DNA from: Corynebacterium vitaeruminis DSM 20294
GTDB taxonomy: Bacteria > Actinomycetota > Actinomycetes > Mycobacteriales > Mycobacteriaceae
Length of the DNA: 64,000 bases
Direction of reading: 5' to 3'
Assembly: GCF_000550805.1 (NCBI RefSeq)
Contig: NZ_CP004353.1
Coordinates: forward strand, 1,674,001-1,738,000
The notes under the pieces: model-generated
The model's input: the letters and a program-made list of their open reading frames with translations, nothing else
Told to the model about the DNA's origin: nothing
Databases searched by the model: none
Translations under genes and position numbers: made by a program
Shown: one piece after another, positions 49,882 through 57,465 of the stretch
Numbering within the stretch: the stretch's first letter is position 1
Layout of the letters: each line of letters starts with the position of its first letter

Positions 49882-49950
49882 TGGAAAGCATCTCCAATCG
49901 TGCGAGACGGTAGCGAGCTCGTCAAGTTCTTCAAGCTCAAAAACTCATGA

Positions 49951-50003
49951 AAAAGGCCATGCAGCGCGCCCGTCGCTTGACGCACTCAAGCGGCTGCATG
50001 GCG
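49951..50003 (-). terminator. Terminator after the PCu(A)C gene
   Basis: A 10-bp perfect outer stem (GCCATGCAGC) encloses an inner hairpin (GCTTGA/TCAAGC) and is followed by TTTTTCATG on the minus strand, 15 bases after the stop. Confidence 0.85.
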
Positions 50004-50017
50004 GAGGGAGGAAAGAA

Positions 50018-50638
50018 CTAGTGGTTCATCTCGGTCATGCCGGACATCTCGGTCATGCTGGCCATACCGGACATCTCGGTCATGCCGGAGCCACCGTAGT
50101 TCTCATTGCCTGCTGCGAGGTCGCGGACCGGGAGGGCCTTCGCCTCGATGCTCTGGCCATCGGCCAGGTTGATGGTGACGTCGACCGTGTCGCCGGCGAG
50201 GATCGGAGTGGACACACCCATGAGCATCATGTGCTCGTGGCCCGGCTGCAGGGTCAGGGACTCACCCGCCGGAATGACGAAGCCGCCCTGCTTCTCCTGC
50301 ATCTTGCCGTCGACGGTCTCGTGCAGCTCGGTCTTCTCAGCCTGAACGCTCGAGGTGAAGGAGACGACGTTGATGTCCTTGTCGGTGTTGTTGGTGATCA
50401 CGCCGAAAATGCCGGTCATGGTCTTGCCCTCGGGCATCGCCTTGACGTAGCCGTCGGTGAAGGTCACGCCCTGCTCGGTGGCCATAGCCGAGGAGGCGGC
50501 TGCGGAGGTCATTGCAGCGGACGTCGCGGACTCCGAGGTGGAGGTCGAGTCGTTCTGAGAGTTGGAGCACCCCGCAAGCATCAGGGATGCGGCTGCGACG
50601 GTGGCGAGGGCGTACTTGGTGCGGCGAGAGGTAAACAA
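50018..50638 (-). CDS. PCu(A)C-type copper chaperone lipoprotein with Met-rich tail
   Basis: The 206-residue protein has a signal peptide with lipobox LAGC near residue 23 and a Ser/Thr/Ala linker. The PCu(A)C domain has the copper-binding set ELHETVDGKMQEK (H-x7-M) and PGHEHMMLMG. The last 30 residues add a repeat of GMTEMSGM with methionines and a final His, which could add a Cu(I) site. The family delivers copper to CuA or CuB of cytochrome oxidase outside the membrane. It starts at TTG 50638 with AAGGAG. It is 45 bases downstream of copC, likely cotranscribed. Confidence 0.9.
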   Translation of the reverse strand: MFTSRRTKYALATVAAASLMLAGCSNSQNDSTSTSESATSAAMTSAAASSAMATEQGVTFTDGYVKAMPEGKTMTGIFGVITNNTDKDINVVSFTSSVQAEKTELHETVDGKMQEKQGGFVIPAGESLTLQPGHEHMMLMGVSTPILAGDTVDVTINLADGQSIEAKALPVRDLAAGNENYGGSGMTEMSGMASMTEMSGMTEMNH

Positions 50639-50683
50639 CGTAACTCCTTAACTGAAATCTCAATGCGGCAGATGCACGAAGCC

Positions 50684-51268
50684 TTAGGACTTCTTCCGGC
50701 GCAACAGGGCCACGACGGCGGCGAGGACGATCACGATCGCGGCGCCAAGTCCCCACAACAGACCCGAGTTGCTCGAATCATTGGAGGCCTGCTGCGCGTC
50801 GCTCGACGAGGTCGCGGTAGCGCTTTCGCTTTCGCTTGTCGACGACGTACCGCTTGCGGCCTCGCTCCCCGAGCCGGACACCGTGAAGGAGATCTTGCCC
50901 CTCGTGGCGTGTCCATCGGAGGAGGTGATCTGGAACCCGACGTTGTACGAGCCATCGCCCGGGTGGACGTCAGCTGGCACGGCGAGCGTCAGCTCGTTTC
51001 CGTTGAGCGTGGGCTCGCCGGAGAACAGCACGGTTCCGCCCTGGTCGGTCACGGCCATGGTGTTGAACCCCGCCTTGGGCTCGGCGGAGAAGTCGAGCGT
51101 GATCGCCTGGGGGAACTCCGACAGGGTCTGACCGTCGGTCGGGGTACCGCCAACAACGGCATCATGAGCGCTGGCAACCGGCACCGTGGCAACGCCAGCG
51201 AGGCCGAAGAATCCGGAGAGAGCTATCAAGCCGGTGGCGACCCTGCGGGCGCCGGTGCGATGCTTCAT
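50684..51268 (-). CDS. CopC-domain copper-binding protein, membrane-anchored
   Basis: The 194-residue protein has a signal peptide ending SAHD, so the mature protein starts with His, the first copper ligand of CopC. It has the immunoglobulin-like CopC domain (ITLDFSAEPKAGF; VGFQITSSDGHATRG with the second conserved His), a Ser/Thr-rich linker and a C-terminal membrane helix followed by RRKKS. This layout matches YobA/YcnJ-type proteins. GAGG precedes ATG 51268. It heads the copper gene pair. Confidence 0.9.
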   Translation of the reverse strand: MKHRTGARRVATGLIALSGFFGLAGVATVPVASAHDAVVGGTPTDGQTLSEFPQAITLDFSAEPKAGFNTMAVTDQGGTVLFSGEPTLNGNELTLAVPADVHPGDGSYNVGFQITSSDGHATRGKISFTVSGSGSEAASGTSSTSESESATATSSSDAQQASNDSSNSGLLWGLGAAIVIVLAAVVALLRRKKS

Positions 51269-51642
51269 CTATTTCCTCTTCAGTAGTTACTGCCGTGCCA
51301 GCGTCCCTTTAAGCCAAGAACGCATCTCATCCTGCATTGAGATCAACAATGAAATCCAATATTGAATAAAACCCTTGTTTCAGGGTCACACACTAGTCGC
51401 ACGGGGCTTGGGGAAAGTTCCTCTGCCGTCTCGATCCTACCCCCTCTGCTTAACCCCCTAAGTATTGACCTGCATCTCAACCTTTTGGATAGCCCACCCT
51501 TAGTAAACGCCCAGCTCACCGCTTCCGACCTCGGCTGAATCCACTTAGTTTGGCCATCCTTTGTAGGCTCCTGGCGGACGTTGCGCGGGAACCTGTGGCC
51601 GTCGATAAGCGGTACCCCCGCGGGTATAGCAAACCGCAACGA
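51269..51642. other. 374-bp intergenic region upstream of copC
   Basis: No gene is supported. It is A+T-richer near 51310-51480 than its surroundings and must hold the copC promoter. It has an ATCTCA-N8-TGAGAT inverted repeat (51325-51344) about 60 bases before copC, a possible operator. The motif copy at 51598 lies near the amidohydrolase stop. I find no DtxR-type box. Confidence 0.55.
51598..51610 (-). repeat. Copy of the GCTTRTCGACGSC motif
   Basis: Exact match (GCTTATCGACGGC), 32 bases after the amidohydrolase stop codon. Confidence 0.6.
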
Positions 51643-52611
51643 TCAGGAGCGCTCACGCAGCGCGGGGAACAGCTCCTCCGCGGTGCCGTGACACAACCGC
51701 TCGAGCGCTGTGCCCGCGACAAACTCGCCCGCGAGCAGGCGCGTGACGTTGTCCCGAACCGCGGGCGGCGGCGCGTAGGGAAGATCGGTTCCGAGGACGA
51801 GGTGGTCGTCCTCGGTCAGGGCCCTCGCCGCGGCCGCGGTGCGCGGGAACGGGGCGGACGAGCCGACCTCGTAGTACAAGCCCCGAAGCGCGGCCCCGAT
51901 ATCGAGCTCCGCCGCGGAGTGCAGCACCTCGCGCTGGAAGAGGCTCACCCGGTCGACCACGCCCGCGAGCGCGGCGCCGTTATGCGGGACGATCCACTTG
52001 ATGTGCGGGTAGCGCAGCAGCGTGCCCGTGAGGAAGAGGTTGACGATCGCCCTCGTCGTGTCGAAAAGGTACTCAAGAAGCGGCGCCGGTCGCCCCATGT
52101 CCACGTGGCAGCATCCTGCGGGCGAGGTGGGGTGGACGAACACCGTGGCACGGCGGCGGTCGAGCTCCTCCATCACGGGATCAAGGGTTGGGTCGCCCAA
52201 ATACACTCCGCGCTGGTTGGTGAGCAAGGCAAACCCGTCGGCACGCAGCTGCTCGGCACAGTATTCCAGCTCGCCTAGCGCGGCATCCACGTCGGGCACG
52301 GGCAGACTCGCCAGCCATCCGAAGCGACCGGGGTGCTCCGCGCGGGTCGCGGCGCCCGCCTCGTTGAGGAATCGCGCCCAGTAGTCGGGGCGGCCATCGA
52401 CCTCAACCCCGGGGCTCGAGGCCGAGAGCATCGCGGTGGTCACCCCGAGCTCGTCGAGCAGCTCAATGTGCCGCTGCGCCGACCACTCCGGGATCGGCGA
52501 GCCGTCTGGAAATGCGTTGCCCGCGGCGACGAGGGCCTCGCGGTACTCGGTGGGTACGAAGTGCGCGTGGACGTCGATGACCCGCGAAGCTGAGAGCTGC
52601 TGTTGTTCCAT
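51643..52611 (-). CDS. Amidohydrolase family protein (ACMSD-like TIM barrel)
   Basis: The 322-residue protein begins with IDVHAHF (metal-binding HxH near residue 15). It has VFVHPTSPAG, WIVPHNGAA with a further metal His, and LVLGTDLPYAPP with the last Asp, the pattern of ACMSD/decarboxylase-type amidohydrolases. Substrate unknown; no pathway neighbours. ATG 52611 starts the domain, and the ribosome-binding site is weak. It lies between the copper genes and the tRNA array. Confidence 0.85.
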   Translation of the reverse strand: MEQQQLSASRVIDVHAHFVPTEYREALVAAGNAFPDGSPIPEWSAQRHIELLDELGVTTAMLSASSPGVEVDGRPDYWARFLNEAGAATRAEHPGRFGWLASLPVPDVDAALGELEYCAEQLRADGFALLTNQRGVYLGDPTLDPVMEELDRRRATVFVHPTSPAGCCHVDMGRPAPLLEYLFDTTRAIVNLFLTGTLLRYPHIKWIVPHNGAALAGVVDRVSLFQREVLHSAAELDIGAALRGLYYEVGSSAPFPRTAAAARALTEDDHLVLGTDLPYAPPPAVRDNVTRLLAGEFVAGTALERLCHGTAEELFPALRERS

Positions 52612-52788
52612 GGGTCCAGGCTGCCACAACTTTCTGTATGGACCATATCCACCACCAGTGCGACCCGCCGCAAAAGCACACATTCTGTCGTTTAAGCCAC
52701 ATTTTGAGCCTTAACCCACCCTAAGCCTGAAGCCGCGGCACACCATGCAAATGCAAAAAGAGCGCCGGTTTCCCGACGCCCCAGGCTG

Positions 52789-52861
52789 AGCGGATGACGA
52801 GACTCGAACTCGCGACCCTCACCTTGGCAAGGTGATGCGCTACCAACTGCGCTACATCCGC
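52789..52861 (-). tRNA. tRNA-Gly (GCC), copy 1
   Basis: Complete cloverleaf: acceptor GCGGATG/CATCCGC, D-arm AGCGCAGTTGGTAGCGC, anticodon loop CTTGCCAAG (GCC), T-arm GAGTTCGAGTCTC. No CCA is encoded. It is the last gene of the array in transcription order and lies in a duplicated block. Confidence 0.95.
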
Positions 52862-52898
52862 ACAATCCGTTTTTGAAAAGTCTGGATAAAAGACTTTG

Positions 52899-52970
52899 TG
52901 CGCGATACTGGGATTGAACCAGTGACCTCTTCCGTGTCAGGGAAGCGCTCTCCCGCTGAGCTAAACGCGC
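52899..52970 (-). tRNA. tRNA-Val (GAC), copy 1
   Basis: Anticodon loop CTGACAC (GAC), T-arm ACTGGTTCAATCCCAGT. The acceptor stem GCGCGTT/ATCGCGC has a U-U mismatch at pair 6-67. No CCA is encoded. Confidence 0.94.
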
Positions 52971-52978
52971 CTTGTGCG

Positions 52979-53049
52979 AGGTGGAAACGGGAATCGAACC
53001 CGTGTGCACGGTTTTGCAGACCGTTGCCTCACCACTCGGCCATTCCACC
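52979..53049 (-). tRNA. tRNA-Cys (GCA)
   Basis: Acceptor GGTGGAA/TTCCACC, anticodon loop CTGCAAA (GCA), T-arm CGGGTTCGATTCCCG, U discriminator as expected for Cys. Eight bases separate it from tRNA-Val copy 1, so they are processed from one transcript. Confidence 0.95.
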
Positions 53050-53084
53050 GCGGCGTTACCGCCTCCAGTATGAAAACATACCTG

Positions 53085-53157
53085 AGCGGATGACGAGACT
53101 CGAACTCGCGACCCTCACCTTGGCAAGGTGATGCGCTACCAACTGCGCTACATCCGC
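53085..53157 (-). tRNA. tRNA-Gly (GCC), copy 2
   Basis: Identical in sequence to copy 1, including flanking bases on the 5' side, as part of a duplicated Gly-Val block. Confidence 0.95.
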
Positions 53158-53194
53158 ACAATCCGTTTTTGAAAAGTCTGGATACAAGACTTTG

Positions 53195-53266
53195 TGCGCG
53201 ATACTGGGATTGAACCAGTGACCTCTTCCGTGTCAGGGAAGCGCTCTCCCGCTGAGCTAAACGCGC
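53195..53266 (-). tRNA. tRNA-Val (GAC), copy 2
   Basis: Identical to copy 1, including the U-U mismatch in the acceptor stem. The 37-base spacer to tRNA-Gly copy 2 is also the same as in copy 1 apart from one base. Confidence 0.94.
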
Positions 53267-53283
53267 CCTACGCTTTCGCGTGG

Positions 53284-53356
53284 AGCGGATGACGAGACTC
53301 GAACTCGCGACCCTCACCTTGGCAAGGTGATGCGCTACCAACTGCGCTACATCCGC
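53284..53356 (-). tRNA. tRNA-Gly (GCC), copy 3
   Basis: Identical mature sequence to the other two Gly copies. It is the first gene of the array in transcription order. Confidence 0.95.
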
Positions 53357-53725
53357 ATGCACACTAACTGGTGCGAGACAAAACATTAGCGCGTTTCGAC
53401 TGCCTTGCACAAATCCCCAGTTCAGTCGGCAAATCAGGCCCAGAGAGTGAGCCAGGCGACCGAGGGGAGCGAAAGTGAGCAAGCCGCCACGTGCCAAGAA
53501 GGCACCGCGTCACCCAAGCTGCCCCACAAAGGCCATGACCATCGCCCGGTGCCACCTGATCCTCTTCCCCTTTTCGTTCCTTCCCCCAGATTTTCCGAAC
53601 GCCTCGATTGAGTAAGTCTCGGGCGCATGGACGCCGATTCCCAACTACGCCACCCACAAAATGTCACCTGAGCTGCGGATTGCACTTCTTTGCCCCATCC
53701 GTGCTACATTTTTGTTCAGCCCAAA
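53357..53725. other. 369-bp region between the two tRNA groups
   Basis: No gene is supported. The short open frames here have no ribosome-binding sites and no protein-like composition. It should contain the promoter of the minus-strand tRNA array and that of the plus-strand tRNA-Val. Confidence 0.6.
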
Positions 53726-53797
53726 GGTTCTATGGCTCAGTGGAAGAGCGTTCCGTTCACACCGGAAAGGTCGCTGGTTCGATCCCAGCTAGAACCA
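53726..53797 (+). tRNA. tRNA-Val (CAC)
   Basis: Acceptor GGTTCTA/TAGAACC, D-arm GGCTCAGTGGAAGAGC, anticodon loop TTCACAC (CAC), T-arm GCTGGTTCGATCCCAGC, A discriminator. A terminator follows eight bases downstream. Confidence 0.95.
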
Positions 53798-53804
53798 CAA
53801 AATC

Positions 53805-53832
53805 AAGCCCGTTGCCCCGCGCAACGGGCTTT
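53805..53832 (+). terminator. Terminator of tRNA-Val (CAC)
   Basis: AAGCCCGTTGC pairs with GCAACGGGCTT over a 5-base loop and is followed by TTCTG. Confidence 0.85.
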
Positions 53833-54025
53833 CTGCGTTTCGCCGAATTCCAGAACCTGCTGCCGGGTTAAGTAGCGGAATGTGTGCTTTTCTGCTTTCA
53901 GAGACATCTACTCACCTGCCTCAACTCGCGTAGTCTGGTCTCCACCGAATTCCCTCTTCCGTAAAGGCAAACCGCTTTCCGGGTGGGATCCCTTTTCTCA
54001 AAAGGGTCTCCTTTATTTGGGAGGG

Positions 54026-54080
54026 TTTCCTTTTCTCGGGTGGATTTCCTTTTCTCGGGTGGATTTCCTTTTCTCGGGGA
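54026..54080 (+). repeat. Three tandem 19-bp repeats upstream of the RibD-like gene
   Basis: The unit TTTCCTTTTCTCGGGTGGA occurs twice in full and a third time with its end changed to GGGGA. The copies end 45 bases before ATG 54126, so they lie in the promoter or leader. Confidence 0.85.
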
Positions 54081-54125
54081 GTGAAAACCTTCCCTCCCCC
54101 TTCAACACGTAAGCAGGTCCCCAGC

Positions 54126-54854
54126 ATGAACTCTGACATTTCCGACGCGACGGTCGCGAGCATCCTTGGCCCCGAACATCCCGTGGGCACCCCCGAGGTC
54201 CGGATGATCTTCGTGTCCTCCATCAACGGCGAGGCGGCAGTCGCGGGCACGTCGGAGGCGCTGGGCAACGCGACTGATTTTCAGGTCTTGCTCGGTGCGC
54301 GGGCGTGGGCCGACGTCGTGATGGTGGGGGCTGGCACGGTTCGCGCGGAAAACTACGGTGGGGTAAGGCTCGACGAAGCCACGCAGCGTGCCCGGCGCGC
54401 CCGCGGGCAGGCGCCCGTCCCGCCGCTGGCCGTGGTGGGGCGCACGCTGGACTTCGCGTCGGATTCCCGGGTCGTGGCCGACTACCACGTGCCCCCGCTC
54501 TTCCTGCGGCTGCCCGGCGGGCCTGCGCCCGCCCCCGCTTTAGCGTCGGAAAGCATCATCGAACTAGATAGCCTCACCGCCAGCGAGTGCCTGGCGCGGC
54601 TTCGCGAGGCGGGGTTCGCGCGGATCCTGTGCGAGGGCGGGCCGACGCTGTATTCGAAGCTCATGGCGGAGGACTGCGTCGACGTCGTGCATTGGACGCT
54701 TGACCCCTCCTTCGTCTATCCCCAGCGGGTCCCGGTCTTCCCTATGGCTGACCGCGAGGAAGGCACGGCCCCGCTGCGGCACCGGTTCGAGCTGAGGTCT
54801 GCGACGCCGTGCGAGGATGGGGTGCTTTTCCTCCGTTACGATCGCTTGCGCTAG
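54126..54854 (+). CDS. RibD C-terminal-domain reductase (pyrimidine reductase-like)
   Basis: The 242-residue protein is a dihydrofolate reductase-like fold of the RibD C-terminal family: MIFVSSINGEAA, VMVGAGTVRAENYGG, VVGRTLDF and ILCEGGPTLYSKLMAE. It lacks the deaminase domain of riboflavin RibD. The counterpart next to aftC in Mtb (Rv2671) has been discussed as an alternative dihydrofolate-type reductase. ATG 54126 is chosen because AGG lies eleven bases upstream and it begins just before the fold; an ATG at 54081 is possible. Confidence 0.85.
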   Translation: MNSDISDATVASILGPEHPVGTPEVRMIFVSSINGEAAVAGTSEALGNATDFQVLLGARAWADVVMVGAGTVRAENYGGVRLDEATQRARRARGQAPVPPLAVVGRTLDFASDSRVVADYHVPPLFLRLPGGPAPAPALASESIIELDSLTASECLARLREAGFARILCEGGPTLYSKLMAEDCVDVVHWTLDPSFVYPQRVPVFPMADREEGTAPLRHRFELRSATPCEDGVLFLRYDRLR

Positions 54855-54942
54855 GGCATGTGCCCGCGGGCGCCGACAATTGGTTTCTTCAAACAAAGGG
54901 TGTCACCCCCGTGGCCAGTGGGTGTCGGCTAACATTTCTGGG

Positions 54943-56211
54943 GTGACCGCCCCACTGAAAGAACGTCTCGAAACCGCCTTCCTCGCCCCCGACGCCGAGC
55001 GGCTCCTCGGCGCCCGGAGCGCCTTCGCGCCGCTTGCATCCTCGCCGCAGGCAAACCGGATCGGCAACGCGCTGCTGTGGCCGCTGGCGGTGATCATGGT
55101 CATCCACCGCGTGTTCTTCCTCGCGATCAATGGCTCTGTAACCGACGACTTCAGTACGGTGTTCTTCGCGCTCAAGCGCTTCCGCGACGGCGCGCCGGTG
55201 TACAGCGAGAACTATCAGTTCGTGGATCCGCACTACCTCTATAATCCGGGCGCGACGCTGTTGCTCTCGCCCATGGGGCTGCTCGACCACTTCTTCCTCA
55301 GCCGCACGCTGTTTATCTGCGGCAACGCCGCGGCCATCATCCTCGCGCTGGCGCTTCTGACGCGCATGTTCGGCGCGAGCCTGAAGTCGATGGCGTTTCC
55401 GCTGGCGATCACCGGGGCGTTTCTCACGGAGGCGGTCAAGAACACCCTCGTGTTCGCCAACATCAACGGCGTGCTCCTGCTGGTGTTCGTGGGCTTCCTG
55501 TGGGCGCTCCTTTCCGGTCGCAATGTGCTCGCAGGCGTGCTCATCGGCCTGGCGATCCTGGTCAAGCCCCTTTTTATCCCGCTCCTGTTCCTGCCGCTCG
55601 TGCGGATGCAGTGGTCGACGCTCATCACCGGCGTCGCGGTCCCGGCGGTATTTAACCTTGCGGGGTGGTTCTTCGTGCCGGGCGCCAGCGACTACTGGAC
55701 CGTGACCACGCCGTACCTGAAGGAGGTACGCGACTACTCCAACAGCAGCCTGCCGGGCATCATGGCCTACTTCGGCGCGCCGGGGTGGCTCCAGAACGTC
55801 CTGTTCGTGGTCTTCGCCCTCGCCGTCGCCGCGGGCGTGATCCTGCTCCTGCGCGTCCGCAGGGCGGATCCCCTGGCGTGGGCGTGCGCGACCGCGGGGC
55901 TGTTGCTCGCGGGCGTGTTCTTCCTGTCCTCGCTGGGGCAGATGTACTACTCCATGATGCTGTTCCCGCTGGTCTTCGCCTGCATCCGCGTGCCGTCGCT
56001 CGGCGCCAACCCGATGGTGTGGCTCGGATTCATCCTCTGCCTCTTCCCCGCCAAGTGGGACTCGGACCGCTGGCGCGACTACGGCCGCTGGCTGAACTTC
56101 TTCGAGTCCACCGCAGGCTGGGCCATATTAATTCTTGCCCTTTCAACCACGGCGGTCGCTTGGTACTACCTTGGGAGGAAGGCTCCGCGCACGTCGCTTT
56201 CCGACGCCTAA
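54943..56211 (+). CDS. aftC: Arabinofuranosyltransferase AftC (GT-C membrane enzyme)
   Basis: The 422-residue protein has about ten membrane helices. VTDDFSTVFFALKRFRDG in the first extracytoplasmic loop carries the DD motif for decaprenyl-phosphate-arabinose. It adds the alpha-1,3 branch in arabinogalactan and lipoarabinomannan. The order RibD-like, aftC, msrB, hemQ matches Mtb Rv2671-Rv2676c, which supports the name over generic GT87. I chose GTG 54943; the frame reaches further upstream but has no good site. The overlap with the preceding gene in the longer version is unlikely. Confidence 0.87.
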   Translation: MTAPLKERLETAFLAPDAERLLGARSAFAPLASSPQANRIGNALLWPLAVIMVIHRVFFLAINGSVTDDFSTVFFALKRFRDGAPVYSENYQFVDPHYLYNPGATLLLSPMGLLDHFFLSRTLFICGNAAAIILALALLTRMFGASLKSMAFPLAITGAFLTEAVKNTLVFANINGVLLLVFVGFLWALLSGRNVLAGVLIGLAILVKPLFIPLLFLPLVRMQWSTLITGVAVPAVFNLAGWFFVPGASDYWTVTTPYLKEVRDYSNSSLPGIMAYFGAPGWLQNVLFVVFALAVAAGVILLLRVRRADPLAWACATAGLLLAGVFFLSSLGQMYYSMMLFPLVFACIRVPSLGANPMVWLGFILCLFPAKWDSDRWRDYGRWLNFFESTAGWAILILALSTTAVAWYYLGRKAPRTSLSDA

Positions 56212-56254
56212 CGGCAGCCGCCTAAATATTTAGAGCACCAACGAAGGACGTACC

Positions 56255-56671
56255 ATGACCGACTTCACCCTTATCAGCGACGACGAATGGCGCAAGCGCC
56301 TTTCCAGCGAGGAGTACCGCGTCCTTCGGCAAGCGGGCACCGAGGCCCCGTTCATCGGCGAGTACACCGACACCACCACCGAGGGCGTCTACTCCTGCCG
56401 CGCCTGCGGCGCGGAGCTATTCCGCTCCACGGAGAAGTTCTCCTCCCACTGCGGGTGGCCCTCCTTCTTCTCTCCCCTGGCGGGCGACCGCGTCATCGAG
56501 CGCGACGACTTCTCCCTTGGACACCACCGCGTGGAGGTCCTGTGCGCCAACTGCCACTCGCACCTGGGCCACGTCTTCGCGGGCGAGGGCTACGACACCC
56601 CGACCGACCTGCGCTACTGCATCAACTCGATCTGCCTGACTCTGGAAGAAAAGCCGGTCGCCGATTCCTAG
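56255..56671 (+). CDS. msrB: Peptide-methionine (R)-S-oxide reductase
   Basis: The 138-residue enzyme repairs methionine R-sulfoxide. Zinc cysteines are Cys48/Cys51 (CRAC) and Cys97/Cys100 (CANC). Conserved HCGWPSFF precedes the second pair, HSHLGHVF follows it, and the catalytic Cys122 is in RYCINS. It is a single-domain MsrB. GAAGGA precedes ATG 56255. It follows aftC by 43 bases. Confidence 0.97.
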   Translation: MTDFTLISDDEWRKRLSSEEYRVLRQAGTEAPFIGEYTDTTTEGVYSCRACGAELFRSTEKFSSHCGWPSFFSPLAGDRVIERDDFSLGHHRVEVLCANCHSHLGHVFAGEGYDTPTDLRYCINSICLTLEEKPVADS

Positions 56672-56690
56672 GTGCTTTGTGCAATCGCCG

Positions 56691-56733
56691 AAAACGCCCG
56701 CCGGGTTCCACGAGGGAATCCGAGCGGGCGTTT
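56691..56733. terminator. Bidirectional terminator between msrB and hemQ
   Basis: AAAACGCCCGC pairs with GCGGGCGTTT outside an inner GGTTCC/GGAATC stem, with a T-run on the plus strand and A-run on the other side. The genes converge. Confidence 0.85.
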
Positions 56734-56763
56734 CGCTTATCCCCCTTCGGGGGACGAAAAGGA

Positions 56764-57465
56764 TTAGGGCAGGACGTCGATAAGCGGGGCGATCTCGACG
56801 CGCTTGCCGGAGAAGAACGGGATCTCCTCGCGCACGTGCAGGCGGGCCTCCGTGTAGCGCATCTTGTGCATGAGGTCGACGGTGCGGTGCAGCTCGGGCG
56901 CCTCGAAGGCGAGGATCCACTCGTAGTCACCGAGCGCGAAAGCGGGAACGGTGTTCGCGCGCACGTCCGGGAAGTCGCGGGCGGCCTGGCCGTGCTCGGA
57001 GAGGATGCGGCGGCGCTTCTGCGGGTCCATGATGTACCAGTCGTAGGAGCGGACGAACGGGTAGACCGTCACCCACTGGCCGGCGTCCTCGTCCATGATG
57101 AAGCTCGGGAGGTGGGACTTGTTGAACTCGCTCGGGCGGTGCAGCGCGTTGCCGATCCAGGCGACCTCGACGAGCTGGCCCAGGGTGGTCTCGCGGCGGA
57201 AGGCGGCGAACGCCTTCTGGATGTCCTCGAACTCCTCGGCGTGCCACCAGATCATGAAGTCGGCGTCCGCGCGGAAGCCGGCAAGGTCGTAGATGCCGCG
57301 GACGGTGACCACGCCCTCCTCAGCCAGCTTCTCGAAGAACTCCTGGGCCTGAGCCTTGATCTCGGCCCGCTCGGTGCCGATCGCACCCGGGATAGCCCGG
57401 AACACAGCCCACTGCGTGTAACGCTGCATGCTGTTGAGTTCCTCGAAGTTGAGCTTTTCTGCCAT
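56764..57465 (-). CDS. hemQ: Coproheme decarboxylase (HemQ/ChdC)
   Basis: The 233-residue chlorite dismutase-family protein performs the last step of the coproporphyrin-dependent heme pathway. It has the long N-terminal helix, DLAGFRADADFMIWW, the YPFVRSYDWY segment whose Tyr acts as radical site, and MRYTEARLHVREEIPFFSG with the conserved heme-ligand His region. AAAGGA precedes ATG 57465. hemY and hemE, neighbours in Mtb, are not here. The near-motif GCTTATCGACGTC lies 10-22 bases before the stop. Confidence 0.96.
   Translation of the reverse strand: MAEKLNFEELNSMQRYTQWAVFRAIPGAIGTERAEIKAQAQEFFEKLAEEGVVTVRGIYDLAGFRADADFMIWWHAEEFEDIQKAFAAFRRETTLGQLVEVAWIGNALHRPSEFNKSHLPSFIMDEDAGQWVTVYPFVRSYDWYIMDPQKRRRILSEHGQAARDFPDVRANTVPAFALGDYEWILAFEAPELHRTVDLMHKMRYTEARLHVREEIPFFSGKRVEIAPLIDVLP

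Larger units (their letters stand above)
52789..53266. repeat. Direct duplication of a tRNA Gly-Val cassette
   Basis: Segments 52789-52970 and 53085-53266 (182 bases each, offset 296) match at every base except one in the spacer (A at 52889, C at 53185). The spacer itself is conserved, so this is a recent segmental duplication and not just similar tRNAs. tRNA-Cys lies between the copies. Confidence 0.93.
53798..54125. other. 328-bp region between tRNA-Val (CAC) and the RibD-like gene
   Basis: It holds the tRNA terminator, a 7-bp stem-loop (CCCTTTTCTCAAAAGGG, 53990-54006) and three 19-bp repeats (54026-54080). The open frames across it are low-complexity and not credible genes. Confidence 0.65.

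Noticed and set aside
51269..51642. DtxR or copper-regulator box upstream of copC
   Set aside because: No site resembling the DtxR 19-bp palindrome or a CsoR-type operator could be found; only a short ATCTCA/TGAGAT repeat.
52789..53356. Regularly repeated sequence that could be read as a CRISPR array
   Set aside because: The repeats are complete tRNA genes and the spacing is not uniform; no cas genes are present.
53882..54112. A 76-codon frame across the 19-bp repeats
   Set aside because: It is a by-product of the repeats, without homology or a ribosome-binding site.
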